From contig RPFO01000189.1 of assembly GCA_009746045.1 (NCBI GenBank), positions 952,248-1,016,247 on the forward strand: a stretch of 64,000 nucleotides of DNA. Direction: 5' to 3'. The DNA comes from Mesostigma viride (lineage: Eukaryota > Streptophyta > Mesostigmatophyceae > Mesostigmatales > Mesostigmataceae). The notes beneath the pieces are model-generated. The model saw only the letters and a program-made list of their open reading frames with translations, did not search any database and was not told the DNA's origin. A program made the translations under genes and the position numbers. The first letter of the stretch is position 1; every line of letters begins with the position of its first letter. This document shows positions 31,901 to 43,328 of this stretch, one piece after another.

Positions 31901-34458
31901 CTGCCGTGCCCTCCGCCCCGGCTACCGTGCCCTCCGCCCCGGCTGCCGTGCCATGCGCCCCGGCTGCGGTGCCCTCCGCCCCGCGGGGTGCATCATCAAC
32001 ATTAGCTGCCGGACAAGAAGTGCAGGAGGATGATCCGGACAGCGATTCTGGGGATGAGGAGGAAGATGGGGGTGGAAAGGACCATGAGCGTCACCCAAGT
32101 GCCAACAAGGCATTTGCGCGGTACACCTGTGCGAGGTATGGCAGCTGCAGGGTCAACCCAAAGAAACTGCCGCGTGGGCACCCTAAGGCGCGGGCGTCTA
32201 AATTGAGGGGTGAGATGTGCGTTGGATGTCGGGTTTCATGGCGTATCGTGGAGTTACGTGAGAACCTCGGCACATCATATATCACGTACTCCGAGTTCAG
32301 GCATGAGCATGGGGCAACTGGGCTGGCCAGGGACATCTACGAAGGTGGACAACGACTAAGCGAACGTTGCCGGGAGTTTCTATGCGGTAAGATGAGTGAC
32401 CTGAAGGATGGGCAGCGGGCTAATTGTAATGCTATCATCCGAGAATGGCAGAGAAGCTTAGAGGACTTGCTGGGATCCGAGGAGGCTATCAAGCAAAGGG
32501 ACTACGCGTTGACTGCAGCGGATGTGAGAAACATGGAAGACAAGTTGCTTTCAACGGCGTGGAAGTTCCATGCAGAAGAAGCAGAAAGCGTGGAATTATG
32601 GGCAGCGCGCTTGGGGGACAACGTCCGCTACTACCAACCCCAGGAGATGACCCCGGACGGTACAGTCCAACTTTCCCCCTTTGTGCTAGTGTACCAGAAT
32701 GCATGGCAGCGGGAAATGTATAAACTGCATGGGCAAAAGAAGGCATTTTTGGATAGCACATTTGGGGTATCCACCATGGGTTTCTCACTGGTGACGCTCA
32801 TGGTCGTGGATGCTTTTGGTAATGGTGTGCCAGTGGCTTGGTGCCTTGCCAGCGCGGAGACCAGTGCTGTGTATGAGGCATTTCTAGAAGCTGTGGTGGA
32901 TGGCTGTGAAACGAAGCCCCCGTTGACAATCATCATCGATTGTTCAAACGCTGAAATGAACGCATTGAAGCGGGTGTTCCCAGCTACCAAGATCTTTTTG
33001 TGTTCATGGCACGTCCAACGCGCTTGGTGCACGAACCTATTAACAAAGGTGAAAGGTGCCAAGGTCCGTATGGAACTGATGGAAGAGCTTAATGCCATCT
33101 TGTATTACATGAGCTCGCGCCTTGCCGGGGATGCGGAGGCGCAAGTACGTGCGGTGCAATGCCGGCTCACCCAGTTTTATACCAAGTGGGACCCCATTAC
33201 CCCCGCATTTGTCGACTACATGCGCAGTCAATGGGAGGACAAGCTGCACATGTGGGCGAAAGCGTTTAGGGTGGCGGATTATGCCCAACATGATACGAAC
33301 AATATTCTTGAACGGTATCATCGAACCCTCAAGTATACTTGGCTGCATAACCGTGGGCGCCAACGTCTTGACTGGCTAATTTACATGTTTGGGTTGATTG
33401 TTGGGTGGCTGGAAAGGGACCAACAGCTCAAAACCCGTGGTGTCATCATAAATCACCGTCGGCGGAAAGAAGAGATGGCGGAGCTTGACAAGGCGTGTAA
33501 TCTCCAAGCGGAAATACAGCAAGGTAAAACCAGGAGCTGCTGGGCGGAGATGGTCACGGATGGTTCTTGCACATCCCGTCGCGTTGTGGTGGATTTCGTG
33601 ACTTGCGTGAGGTCATTTAATATTGACCTCAACTCTAACACGGCCACTTGCGACTGCACCGACTCTAAAACAGGAAACATTTGTCATCATTTCTTGGTCG
33701 ACCTCATGCTCTCCGGTGTGGCTACCCGTGAGGACATTGAGCTTGTGATCAAACGCCGGGCAGCATTCGGTGTTCCGCCAAACAAGCACTCTTGTGTGCA
33801 CTTCCTTGAGGAATTGCTCTGGGTGAGAAACAAGGCAACTCCATCTGAGAAAGGGGAGGCTTCGGATTTTCCTGACACGGCTGACGTCGATGAAACTCCC
33901 GATGACGCCCAGCCACCCGACTTTGGTCAACCTGCCAATCACGACAAAGGTCAAGCATCATCTTCCGTGAAGGAGAAGAATCGGCAGATGCTTAGCCGAA
34001 TCGAGGCTGCATGGGATGGGGCGGCAACCGAGGATGGTTTGCGGCGCGCCCAAGAGCTCACAAGTCTAGCTTTGGCGGACGTGGCGCGACAAATTGAAGA
34101 CTTTGTGCGCTTGGATAGGCAAAGGGCAGCAGTGGGCAATGTTCCGCCTACACCTACCTTGCGCCCTGTTGATAAACCTGCGGTCAGGAGAGGCACTCGA
34201 GACATTCGGCACGACCACGCTGTATTCGGGCAACAATGTGGTGTCAAACGTGCATTTGTCCGTCGGAATGGTGGGGCAAAGAAACAGAAGCTGAGCGTCA
34301 TGGGCCGATTGCAGAAAGATGCTGCCAGTGAGGCAAGCAATGGTGCGGGGTCCCGAGCCCAAAGCAATCCACTATGTTCTTTTCCACTTGCTGAAGCGTC
34401 GGATTCATCATTGGCCATGCCGGAAGGCGGCCAAGCGGCTGTCGACCACGGCTTGTGA
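28943..34458 (+). CDS. MULE transposase (DDE, SWIM zinc finger), probably frameshifted
   Basis: Three exons with agreeing phases: ~28943-29467 (basic, then a Pro-rich run from a CCGCCA repeat), 29736-29971 (phase 0; Cys pattern YKCARRG...RRCCDN...LYCTGC, a zinc-binding-like cluster), 30610-34458 (entered in phase 2 as [10 protein letters not shown]). Exon 3 has a ~1 kb PAAVPSA heptapeptide repeat. Then come the MULE catalytic D at 32752 (LDSTFGVS), D at 32938 ([10 protein letters not shown]), CSWHVQRAW and E at 33310 ([11 protein letters not shown]), followed by a SWIM finger (TCDC...NICHH, ~33648-33690). The frame before the repeat differs by one from the frame after it because of four 20-base units at 31361-31440, so the product is broken unless recoded. 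The start is not fixed; earlier exons are possible. Intact, it would excise and insert MULE copies. Confidence 0.85.
30975..31982 (+). repeat. 21 bp coding minisatellite ([14 protein letters not shown])
   Basis: About 48 units of GCNGTGCCCTSCGCCCCGGCT. Unit variants show that a 15-unit block, 31046-31360, is repeated in the same order at 31441-31755 (315 bp each). Between them stand exactly four 20-base units (31361-31440) lacking one base each. Confidence 0.95.
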
Positions 34459-34579
34459 TGGAGCTCAAGCTGCCGAGGCATACATGTGGAGGTAATACAC
34501 TGTGCAAGAGCCAATGTCCTTCGGCGAAGTCATTCCTCACAGGCATGTTGTGTGTGGGCGGGGGCAGGGGCGGGGGCGC

Positions 34580-34829
<250 letters not shown>

Positions 34830-35076
34830 GACTGCCCGACTGCCCGACTGCCCGACGGCCCGACTGCCCGACTGTCCGACTGCCCGACTGCCCGACTGCC
34901 CGACTGCCCGACTGCCCGACTGCCCAACTGCCCGACTGCCCGACTGCCCGACTGCCCGACTGCCCGACTGTCCGACTGCCCGACTGCCCGACTGCCCGAC
35001 TGCCCGACTGCCCGACTGCCCGACTGCCCGACTTCCCGACTGCCCGACTGCCCGACTGCCCAACTGCCCGACTGCC
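34830..35076. repeat. (CTGCCCGA)n octanucleotide repeat, ~31 units
   Basis: Follows the ACGC tract without a gap. A few units carry CGGCCCGA, CTGTCCGA, CTGCCCAA or CTTCCCGA. Confidence 0.97.
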
Positions 35077-35178
35077 AACCTAACGAACTCCCTCTCACTG
35101 CGTCTCTCTCTGCTGGGCTTCCTTTTCCCTTTTTCTCCCCCGTTATTGTATTGTTATGGAACCAGAATTTTTATTGCT

Positions 35179-35382
35179 ATGGATCCCAGGGACGTCAAAG
35201 ACTGTTTGTCTCCTACTTTAGACAAATTAGGGTCCGATGATTATACTTTAGAACAACCATGGCATTCTCGTCGCCCAACTTCCCGGCTGCGCAATTGCCA
35301 GGCAATAGTCACTACTGCATCACAAAGAAACCAGATTTTTGCCACCTTCAAGCGTAAATTGCCAGCACCTTGGCAAAAATAA
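35179..35382 (+). CDS. Small ORF before the MULE right end
   Basis: 67 codons from ATG at 35179: MDPRDVKDCLSPTLDKLG, later RNQIFATFKRKLPAPWQK, stop at 35380-35382, 17 bases before the right inverted repeat. Basic C-terminus, no known domain. Could be a small accessory protein or chance. Confidence 0.3.
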   Translation: MDPRDVKDCLSPTLDKLGSDDYTLEQPWHSRRPTSRLRNCQAIVTTASQRNQIFATFKRKLPAPWQK

Positions 35383-35399
35383 TGCAATGATGCCAATTG

Positions 35400-35609
35400 C
35401 ATCCTTGACTGCGCTTGTTGTCAACAAAGAAATTAGCCAAGTCCTACAGTAATTGGCGCGGCAGGCCCTTTTTTCCCGCGTAACTCGTGTGCCGGTCCGG
35501 CGCGGCGTGGCCTGGGCAGGCGCGTCGGACTTAGTGCGGTGGTGTCCCGGAACCCCGCACTCACCCCCGCACTAGAGTTTGTGTCATCAGAGCCAAATTA
35601 TGCGCTTCC
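35400..35609 (-). repeat. MULE right terminal inverted repeat
   Basis: 210 bp partner of 27355-27564, followed by target-site copy GATTTCCGC at 35610-35618. Confidence 0.95.
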
Positions 35610-35618
35610 GATTTCCGC

Positions 35619-37532
35619 TGGAGGTTGCCATGTCCATTTCACCATTTTAACAAGTGCACGAACGGCGCAGGACTGGCAAGTGGCAAGTGGCAAGTGGCAA
35701 GTGGCAAGACATTCTCACACTTCACAGGCGTGGTTGCTCGTCGAACCACCGCTGACAACTCCGCTGACAACTCCTGCGAGCGCTTTTGGGGGGCGCGGGG
35801 CGCAGTGCGCAGTGCGCACCCGTGCCCAAATTATTAGCTCACACCTCACAAGAATCAGCACAGTTCGTGGTGGGCAAAGTCTTCGTGTTCCGGATTCGTG
35901 CGTTGTTCTCTCGTTGAGTTTAGTCCCGTCCCTTCAAAGCGTGGGAAATTAACTGACCTGAACCTTCAGTTGATAGCTAGAGTATCTGAACTCTGAAGCC
36001 TCGCTTACTTTGAAACAGTTACTTTGAAAACCGTCGGAAAGTCCCAGCACCGCAATCGTCCCGCTTTAAAGTACGCGATTGCCAGAGATTGCCAGACGCC
36101 GTACAAAAGCACGGCGAAGCTGGCAAATGGCAAAGACTTGAGACTTCCGGGGCCAGGCTCAGGTAAGAAATGTCCTGTAAGACTCTTACAGTGAACAGTA
36201 TATATAGATTCTCTGCTGCCCATGTGCGGCGTGGGACACAACAACAACAACAACAGTGAACAGTGCCCCGATCCATGTCACAGTGCCCCGATAGTACCAC
36301 CGATACTAAATATATCCGGCCCTCGGCCACTATAGATTCTCTGCTGCCCATGTGCGGCGTGGGACACAACAACAACAACAACAACAACAACGCAACCCTA
36401 TTCCGCTCGTTTACTCTCCCAACGTTTTACGACCGTCAGATGGGTGAATCCGACGGACAGACGGACAGGTACACCCGAGAACCGCAAAGTGGTAGCCGAA
36501 AAACCGCAAAGTGGTAGCCGAAAACCGCATAGTGGTAGCCGAAAAACCACATAGACGCGACGCGAGGGATTGGGGCCGTCGGAACAACAGTGAACACTGA
36601 ACAGTGTGCACTGTAGAAAACCAAGTCATCATCTTTCCTAAACCTTCCACCTATCACACTACCCTCAGTTGGTAACCTGGTCGATACGTGGGACCTCTTT
36701 AACCTAAAGATATTCTTATTGATTGATAAAAAATACCCATTTCCCCGGATAAAACCAAGTCATCAACTTCCTGAGTCCATTTCTCCGACATGTTTGCCAG
36801 CTGCCGGCCACCCGGCCCAGAAACGAAGGGACCATCAATCCGAAAAGTCAGTAAAAAAGTTGCAGCGGGCAGGCTGCAGGACCAGTCGGTCGTTGCCGGG
36901 CTCGACTACAATCATATTAATAACACTGTCGGACCACCGGCGCGGGAATTTCCGGGTAAACGGGTCTTTTTATTAACCAATAGGATGATATCGTTAGGTG
37001 AAGAGGTGGCCGTACGGCCACGTACTAGTATCCGGACCAACTGGTAGTACCCACTGTGTGTAGTGTCGGTGATAGGTGATATGTTTAGAAAGGAGCAGTC
37101 ATACTGTAGTGACCGCCAGGGAAGCCAGGTGACACGCGTAAGGTCACCCGTCACCGTGAGGAATGCAAGTAAACACCCTGCCGTTGCGTCCCAGGATCGA
37201 GAGCATGGAAAAGTTCTACAATACAGTACTGTAAGGCCGCCGGTTGGGCTTCATGTCACAAGCCCAACCCCCTAGTCATTGTTGGGCCCGGGGTCCCACA
37301 CCTTCAGTGTATTGTTCTTCAGTGCGCCAATAGCCAAGCGCGACGAATTGCTGAGTTCCAGAGGAAGATAAATTAAACCGCCTCACCATGCACGACCGAC
37401 TCATGACTTTGGTGCACCGGCGCGGGCCGGGAATAAACTCAACTCAACTCAACTGAAGTCATCAACAACTGTTAATAGTACCCCACGCCGTGGTAGTTGA
37501 ATCCCACGCCGCACATGGGCAGCACTAGAGTC
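35619..37532. other. No clear gene; short direct repeats
   Basis: Holds four GGCAAGT units near 35680-35705; two copies of a block with TTCTCTGCTGCCCATGTGCG and GTGGGACACAACAAC (36205-36255, 36331-36391; a third partial copy at 44315-44351); and four ~22 bp units GTGGTAGCCGAAAAACCGCA (36485-36550) followed by ATAGACGCGACGCGAGGG, whose reverse complement recurs at 40165-40190. Confidence 0.6.
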
Positions 37533-37534
37533 TA

Positions 37535-37812
37535 CACCCACCCCTTGGTGTTTAAGAATGGGGTCCGACCGACCCAAGGCTGCGATCTTGAACCAAAGAT
37601 CGAATCCAGGGTCAACTGACAATCTTAAACATGAAGTAGTAGGCACAAACCCCTCCTCGTGTACCACTGACCGCTACTCTAAAGCAGGCTTTGGACGTGC
37701 CTACTTTAAGATCTTTTTGCCAAAACCAGCCCTGCGATCTTAAATAAACAATTTCAAAATCCAGGGTCTCAAGATCTTCAACTTGAGAATCTTAAACATC
37801 AAAGGGTGTGTG
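37535..37812. mobile_element. MITE E, copy 1 (278 bp)
   Basis: Inverted ends: CACCCACCCCTTGGTGTTTAA at the left and, reverse-complemented, CACACACCCTTTGATGTTTAA at the right, flanked by TA (37533-37534 and 37813-37814). Internal stretch CGATCTTGAACCAAAG and GATCTTAAATAAAC. Non-coding. Confidence 0.65.
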
Positions 37813-38140
37813 TACAGTCATTCCCGCGTTAAGTTTCGATCACCCCCTAAAACTTGGCGCCGCAACTTAACGCGGGAACGCAACTTAACGGTAGAATTAG
37901 GCTAGCAGCCCACCACCTCCTCCTCTGACGGACTTATATACGGCATTCGACAGCTCTCGTCAAGCCCGATCCAGCTGCAGCGTCAAAGCAGGCCAAAGTC
38001 CGTTTTCCAGGCCAGATATTTTGGACAAAGGCGGGCTGCAAAACACGTCGTGGGCAGCCACGCAGTGCCTGCGTTTTACACCACAAATGTGTCTTTAAAC
38101 CCTCTGACTTCGGCTCTCTTTTTGGCGGGTCGGTTACTGC

Positions 38141-38326
38141 ACCCCTTTGATGTTTAAGATTCTCAGGTTTAAGATCATGAGACCCTGGATTTGACCTTTA
38201 CTAGTAGTATAATTGTAGTAGAATGTAGTAGAACTTAGTGTAATCGAATCACAGTAGTAAGATTCTTTAAGATCGTGAGCCCTGGATTGGTCGGACCCCT
38301 TTCTTGAACATCAAGGGGGCGGTGTA
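38141..38326. mobile_element. MITE E, copy 2 inside C copy 1
   Basis: Ends ACCCCTTTGATGTTTAAGA and TCTTGAACATCAAGGGGG are inverted repeats matching copy 1. The corresponding place in C copy 2 (45240-45260) lacks it. Confidence 0.65.
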
Positions 38327-39479
38327 CCAGAGTTGCCAGCCGGCTTCACGTTTGACTTTGACAAAACATGGGAACAGTCGTGAGGGAAGCTTCATTTACT
38401 GTCAGGCCTGCATGTAAACAATAATAACAGCATGGAGGCAACAGGCAGCGAGACTGACTGTGGCCTCAACGGCCTTGTCTTTGCCCTTCTGTGGCGGTGC
38501 ATTCGGCATGACTGATGGTGGCGGGTAATGATTTCCGGCAAGATGTCTCAATTACAGACTCTGCATCAATGGTCGTGGATTCTTATAGTGTACCGCAGGT
38601 CCGCATGCGCAGCCCGCGCAGGCTGCAAAACTGAATTTGTAAAGGTTGCCTTAGCGCTTTTCACCTACTTAAGCCAGCAGGCGGGGAAATTTGCGCGGGG
38701 AAATTTGCGCGCCAGTGGGGCTTGCGTATTTTGCCGCCTAAAATCACGTAGCGGGTCCGGACTTGGCAAAAAATGGCCTCCTACGCGGCCAAAAATGGCC
38801 TGACACCATGGGGGGTGGAAAAAAACAAGAAAATTTACATCATGATGGATTCGAGTAGATCTCGCGAAAACAAGCATGTTTGCCACCGGTCGCAACCCCA
38901 GGGGGTCTCTAGGTTGGAAGTTACAGAGCCTCAAAAACCGTATGCCGGTAGGTAGGTAGGGTGCCGGGCCGATATGGGTTTTTTACAACAAAACACTTGG
39001 ATTTTCTGCTTGAGCTCCCTGTATGGTCGGAATTTTGAAACGGTTTGACGGACAAACTGATAGCACTTGGCGAGCTGAACCCAAATCTGCAGTCAAAATT
39101 TTGGCAGGTACCATAGAGGGGGGGGGGTTGCCCGCAAGATGGTGCTGCCCCTAGGCACGGAAGTATGCTGCCGTCTGCCACCACTACAAGGCTTCGGCTA
39201 TCTAACGCCGTGTCGTGCCAGTATCGCGTCGCGCCGGCCCGAACGACCCATTTAAGGGGAGGTGGCACCCCAAAACCCTTAAAAATTGACCTAAGGTAAT
39301 AACACTTGAAATTCATTTGCACAATGCTGAAATATGATTGCGGGCACTAAATAACATCTCTTGTGAGTTGTCCATGCACTTGTTGGGGGTACTACCCCCA
39401 AGTATACGCCAATATTGCGCTATAAATAGAAAAACGGACCCCCGCCGCCGCCAGCGCCCCCCTCCTCGGCCGCGGACTA

Positions 39480-41565
39480 CCAAGTCCCCGCCTTGCAGGA
39501 GGGCTGCCTTGCCACTGACGACGTCGTCCCCCCCTTCACTTTGAAGGAATTGGACGGCGCCCTTGCTCGCCTGCGGTACGACGCGGCGGTCGGTGCCGAC
39601 CACCTTTCTGCTGAGCTGCTGAAGACCCCTGATCTGGCGGTTAGGGATCTTCTGCTGGCGTTCTGCAACCGTGTCCTGCTCTCCGACGAGCCTCCGCCTG
39701 CTGAGTGGCAGACGGCCATCCGCGTCATGCTGTACAAGAAGGGCTCTGCTGAGCACTGACCCCGGCAACTACCGGGGTGTCTGCCTCCATGAGAGCGCCG
39801 CGCGCTGAAGGTCTTCATGCGCATGATGCTGCACAGGCTCCGCGCCGCGCTGGACCCACACCTGGGTGAGTCTCAGATGGGTTTCCGTCGTGGTCATAAC
39901 ACTGTCATGGCTGTGTTTGTCGCGCGCCGGTTGATGGAGGAGGTGCGTCGACTTCCCCCTGACAGTTTGCCGCGCTGGTCTTCATTTTTGTTGACTTTTG
40001 ATATACATGACCAAGTAGTTGTCGCGTGCTACACGTGGCATAAATTTGTTCCACCGCGCCACAGGCACTAAGCCGCCCCCGCCCACCTCCGGTGGCTTGC
40101 GCCACCTTTACCCCAGTCAACCCGTCGCCCCTCGGGTTGGGGACAACGCCTCCACCATCCGACGGCCCCAATCCCTCGCGTCGCGTCTATGTGGTTCCGT
40201 AGTTTGCTTGTTTTGTATTGGTTGTTTATGTGTAGTATTTTGTAGTATTTTGGACGGACGACCCGAGCCGCTAACTTAGCGGGTTTATCGCGGCCGTTGG
40301 ATCCATCATCGGACGCTCCAGATTGTCGGAGGCTAACGTTTTAACTTTTTTCATTTTGCCTTCGTATATCAAGGCCTTTGACACGGTTCTCTGGGAGGCT
40401 CTTTGGGCCATCCTAGCTCTGGATCGGGTACCACCTGCGTTTATTGCTGCCATTCGCCGACTGTATGAGGGCTCACAGGCAGTAGTGCGGACTGCGGAGG
40501 GCAACACTCCACCATTCCCCCTTCACCACGGGGTGTGGCAAGGTTGTGTGGATACCTGTTCATTATTGTCGTGGATCACGTCATGCGCCAGGCACGTGCG
40601 CGCTTCACTGCTCTTAAGGGGTTCGAGCCAGGCTTGGACATCCATTGAAAGAGCACGGCGGGGTTAGACCTGGTTACCGCCTTGCCGACCTGATTTATGC
40701 GGACGATACCACCCTCATCGAGAGCCCCGAGCACATTCAGACCTGGCTGGACTGCCTGGGCCTGGAGGGGCGGGCGGTGGGGCTGGAGATTAGTGTCAAA
40801 ACTGAGGCGATGGTGATAGGGGCATCCAGCAAACCACCGCTGCCGCGCCTGCTCGACGGGACGGAGGTCCCGTTCCGCGACCGCTTCAAGCTGTTGGGGA
40901 GCTGGCTCCCTGACACCGCCGACGATGTGGACACCCGCATCGGCCTTGCCTGGGCCAAGCTCCGTTCGCTCACACCTTACTGGAGCTCGAAGGGCCTGGA
41001 CGGGCACCGCAAGCGCATGCTCTTCAAGGTCCTCGTCCTCACGGTGCTCACGTATGGCGCCGAGGCGTGGACCCTCCCACCCAAACTGGCAGCTCGGCTC
41101 GACGGCACAGTTTACAGGATGCTCCGGCAGACCTGTTCTCAACGTAGGTTTTTCCGAGCGTCCGTCAATCAGAGTCTTTGTATCATGGCATGCCTCGTAT
41201 TTCGGACGAGATTAGGCAGCGTAGGATAGCATTTGTAGGACACCTTGCCCGCACCAGCCAGGTCGACACCACCCTTGGTCTGGCCGGCCCCCAGCGGCTT
41301 GGCCAGCCAGGGCGGCACATTCTGACCTGGCCTGGCCCCGCGGACATTCCCAAAAGGGTAGGGAAACCTGTCACCAACTATGTTCAGATGTTGCTGGACG
41401 ACCTATAGTGGTCCCAGCCCAGTTTGAGCACCGCATCCACTCTCTCTCCCGTCTTTGGACTGCCATGCAGGACAAGACGCGGTGGAAGAAGATTGTCAAG
41501 GCGCACACGCCCGACCCTGTGGGCAAGCCACCTCCCCCCAAGCGGAGGAGGCGTTTTGATGAGTA
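39480..41565 (+). pseudogene. LINE reverse transcriptase, family Q (copy 2), nested in D
   Basis: RT pieces in order but in changing frames: FTLKELDGALARLRYDAAVG (fingers), MGFRRGHNTVMAV, an FDI/KAFDTV motif split by an insert at 40004-40366, FPLHHGVWQGC, LADLIYADDTTLIE with the YADD catalytic pair (~40700), RFKLLGSWLPDTADD, LTVLTYGAEAWTLPPK, and RRIAFVGHLARTSQVDT, ending KPPPPKRRRRFDE. Frame breaks near 39760, 40560, 41135 and 41408. Longer at the 5' side than copy 1. Its 3' UTR runs to ~41700 (GGCATGTTATAATTTAATTT). Confidence 0.85.
40004..40366. mobile_element. 363 bp insert in the LINE RT domain
   Basis: Flanked by TA (40002-40003 and 40367-40368). Removing it restores TTTTGATATCAAGGCC, coding the RT-typical F-D-I-K-A-F-D. 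Ends TACATGACC and TTCGTA give only a weak inverted repeat. It contains CCCTCGCGTCGCGTCTATG, whose reverse complement is at 36545-36570. Confidence 0.65.
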
Positions 41566-41699
41566 GTGTAGTTAGGATTTTCTAGATAGAGTTAGGATAG
41601 TTCGATCACGCGGCTTCCTCCATCCCATCCATCATGAAATATGTGCTACATGACCTCCCCACGGCGGCATGTTATAATTTAATTTAATTTTTTAATTTT

Positions 41700-43130
41700 A
41701 AATAGAAAAAGACGCTAATTAGGGCTGGGTATGCCACCTCAGCAAACCCAGTCTAGGACATATAGCAGTAGTGTAGATTAGTAAGGCTTAGCCTACCACG
41801 CGGCCCCAGCGCATGTGCGCCCATAATGGCCCCCATGGATGTTGCCTACAGAATTTAGCCAAGCCATGCCTATAATGGGACCCCATGGATGTTGCATTAA
41901 GAATTTAGCCATGCTATGCCATGCAGAGAGATGCTCTCTGCCGAGAAGCCATGTCCTAGCTCGTGTATAGCCATGATGATCTTCCCCCACATAACATACT
42001 CCCCCTTAGCTGGGCATAGTGTGAAGATTATGAGGGTGCAGGTGCCCTGGTGCACCTAGAGCAAGGGTCGCTTACATTCCCACCCTTGCAGGAAGTAGCC
42101 CAGAATGTATTAAAAGCCATATGCCCCTTCTCAGGGATATGTGCTACATGTACTCCCAACGGAGTTATGTTTCTAATTAATTAATGCCCCAGCCAATGCA
42201 CACATTTGTTGGCAACCAAAAATCAACCATTTGTAGTTCCCTGAGTGTGTAGCTTGCTGAGCTATTTACATCATGGAAATGGTAAAACCTTGAACAGTTA
42301 TTAATTTTCCCGCAAAACAGGTCTTTTTTTACCGGACATTGGGAATAAACATATCATAAACACTTCAGATAAGGCCACAAAATCAAGCGAAAATCCGGCT
42401 AACAGGGGGACAGCAGTGGTCCAAGTCCCAGGTCATTCCGACAAGTCTAGCTCAAGTTATAAGGTTTTGCGTGCTAAAACCTGAACATACGCTAAATGAG
42501 GTTTTTCTGTGTATAAGGCCACCTAGACATCATGTTTTCCATCCAAGAAGCCAAAAAACATGCCCAACTCGATCACACAACATAAGAAAAGGCTAGGCAC
42601 CTCATCTGCCCTCCCCTGCCCTCAGCATGGCCAGCCTTGCCAGCGTGCGCATAGCAACACCATCGCTAGGCATACACGCACCAAGAGAGCATACACTAAG
42701 CTCAGCCCAAGGTTACCATGTAAATTTATGCCAAGAACTCAGCAAGTATACGTGTAAAAACCTTAGAAATACTGCCCAAGCAATAGAGGCAACTGCAGCC
42801 TGCAAACTTGGCAGCAAATCATACATGTTGTCTGCCAAGCATTCACATCCTATCCAGCTTGCCTTGCTGCACACATAGCAGGGAAGTCTTAATGGTTATA
42901 GCTCAAGGAAAGCAATGGAAACACCTATCTAATGCAATGCCACTCATGCAGTATGGCCAGCAAAAGAACCACTCTCACCTTCCTTTCCAATAGGGCAATT
43001 TGCTAAGAAGCTGATGCCAGCTTGTTAGCCTCTAGGCACATGCCGGATGTCGTTCTAAAACAGGCGTGTCAGATCCGGCACATAACAAAGCGTCTGAGCA
43101 AGCTCACGTCCAAAGGATTATGGAAAACAA
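41700..43130. other. Inner part of element D, no gene seen
   Basis: Contains a ~50 bp direct repeat at 41822-41920 (CCATGGATGTTGC and AAGAATTTAGCCA) and long AT-moderate spacer without domain-bearing frames. Confidence 0.5.
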
Positions 43131-43328
43131 ATGTCAACACATTACCAACAACTTGACCTCGGCGCATTTAGCATGCCAGCCACAAACTACACGAAATTGT
43201 ACGAAATAGCTAGGAATCTGACGATGCAACCGAAAGAAATGGAGCGCTTCCTGCAGGGAAACTGCCCGAAAAAAAGGCGAAAGGCCGACGTTAATGCACC
43301 TGCCTGCGTGGAAATGTTTCATGCATAA
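43131..43328 (+). CDS. Hypothetical small protein in element D
   Basis: A 65-codon frame with AFSMPATNYTKLYEIARNLT then MERFLQGNCPKKRRKAD, i.e. a helical-looking part and a basic patch. The annotated start is not a strong ATG context. No family. May be a chance frame. Confidence 0.25.
   Translation: MSTHYQQLDLGAFSMPATNYTKLYEIARNLTMQPKEMERFLQGNCPKKRRKADVNAPACVEMFHA

Noticed and set aside
30918..32033. 371-residue frame of RALRPGC repeats
   Set aside because: Out-of-frame reading of the 21 bp minisatellite. The flanking exon frames read PAAVPSA.
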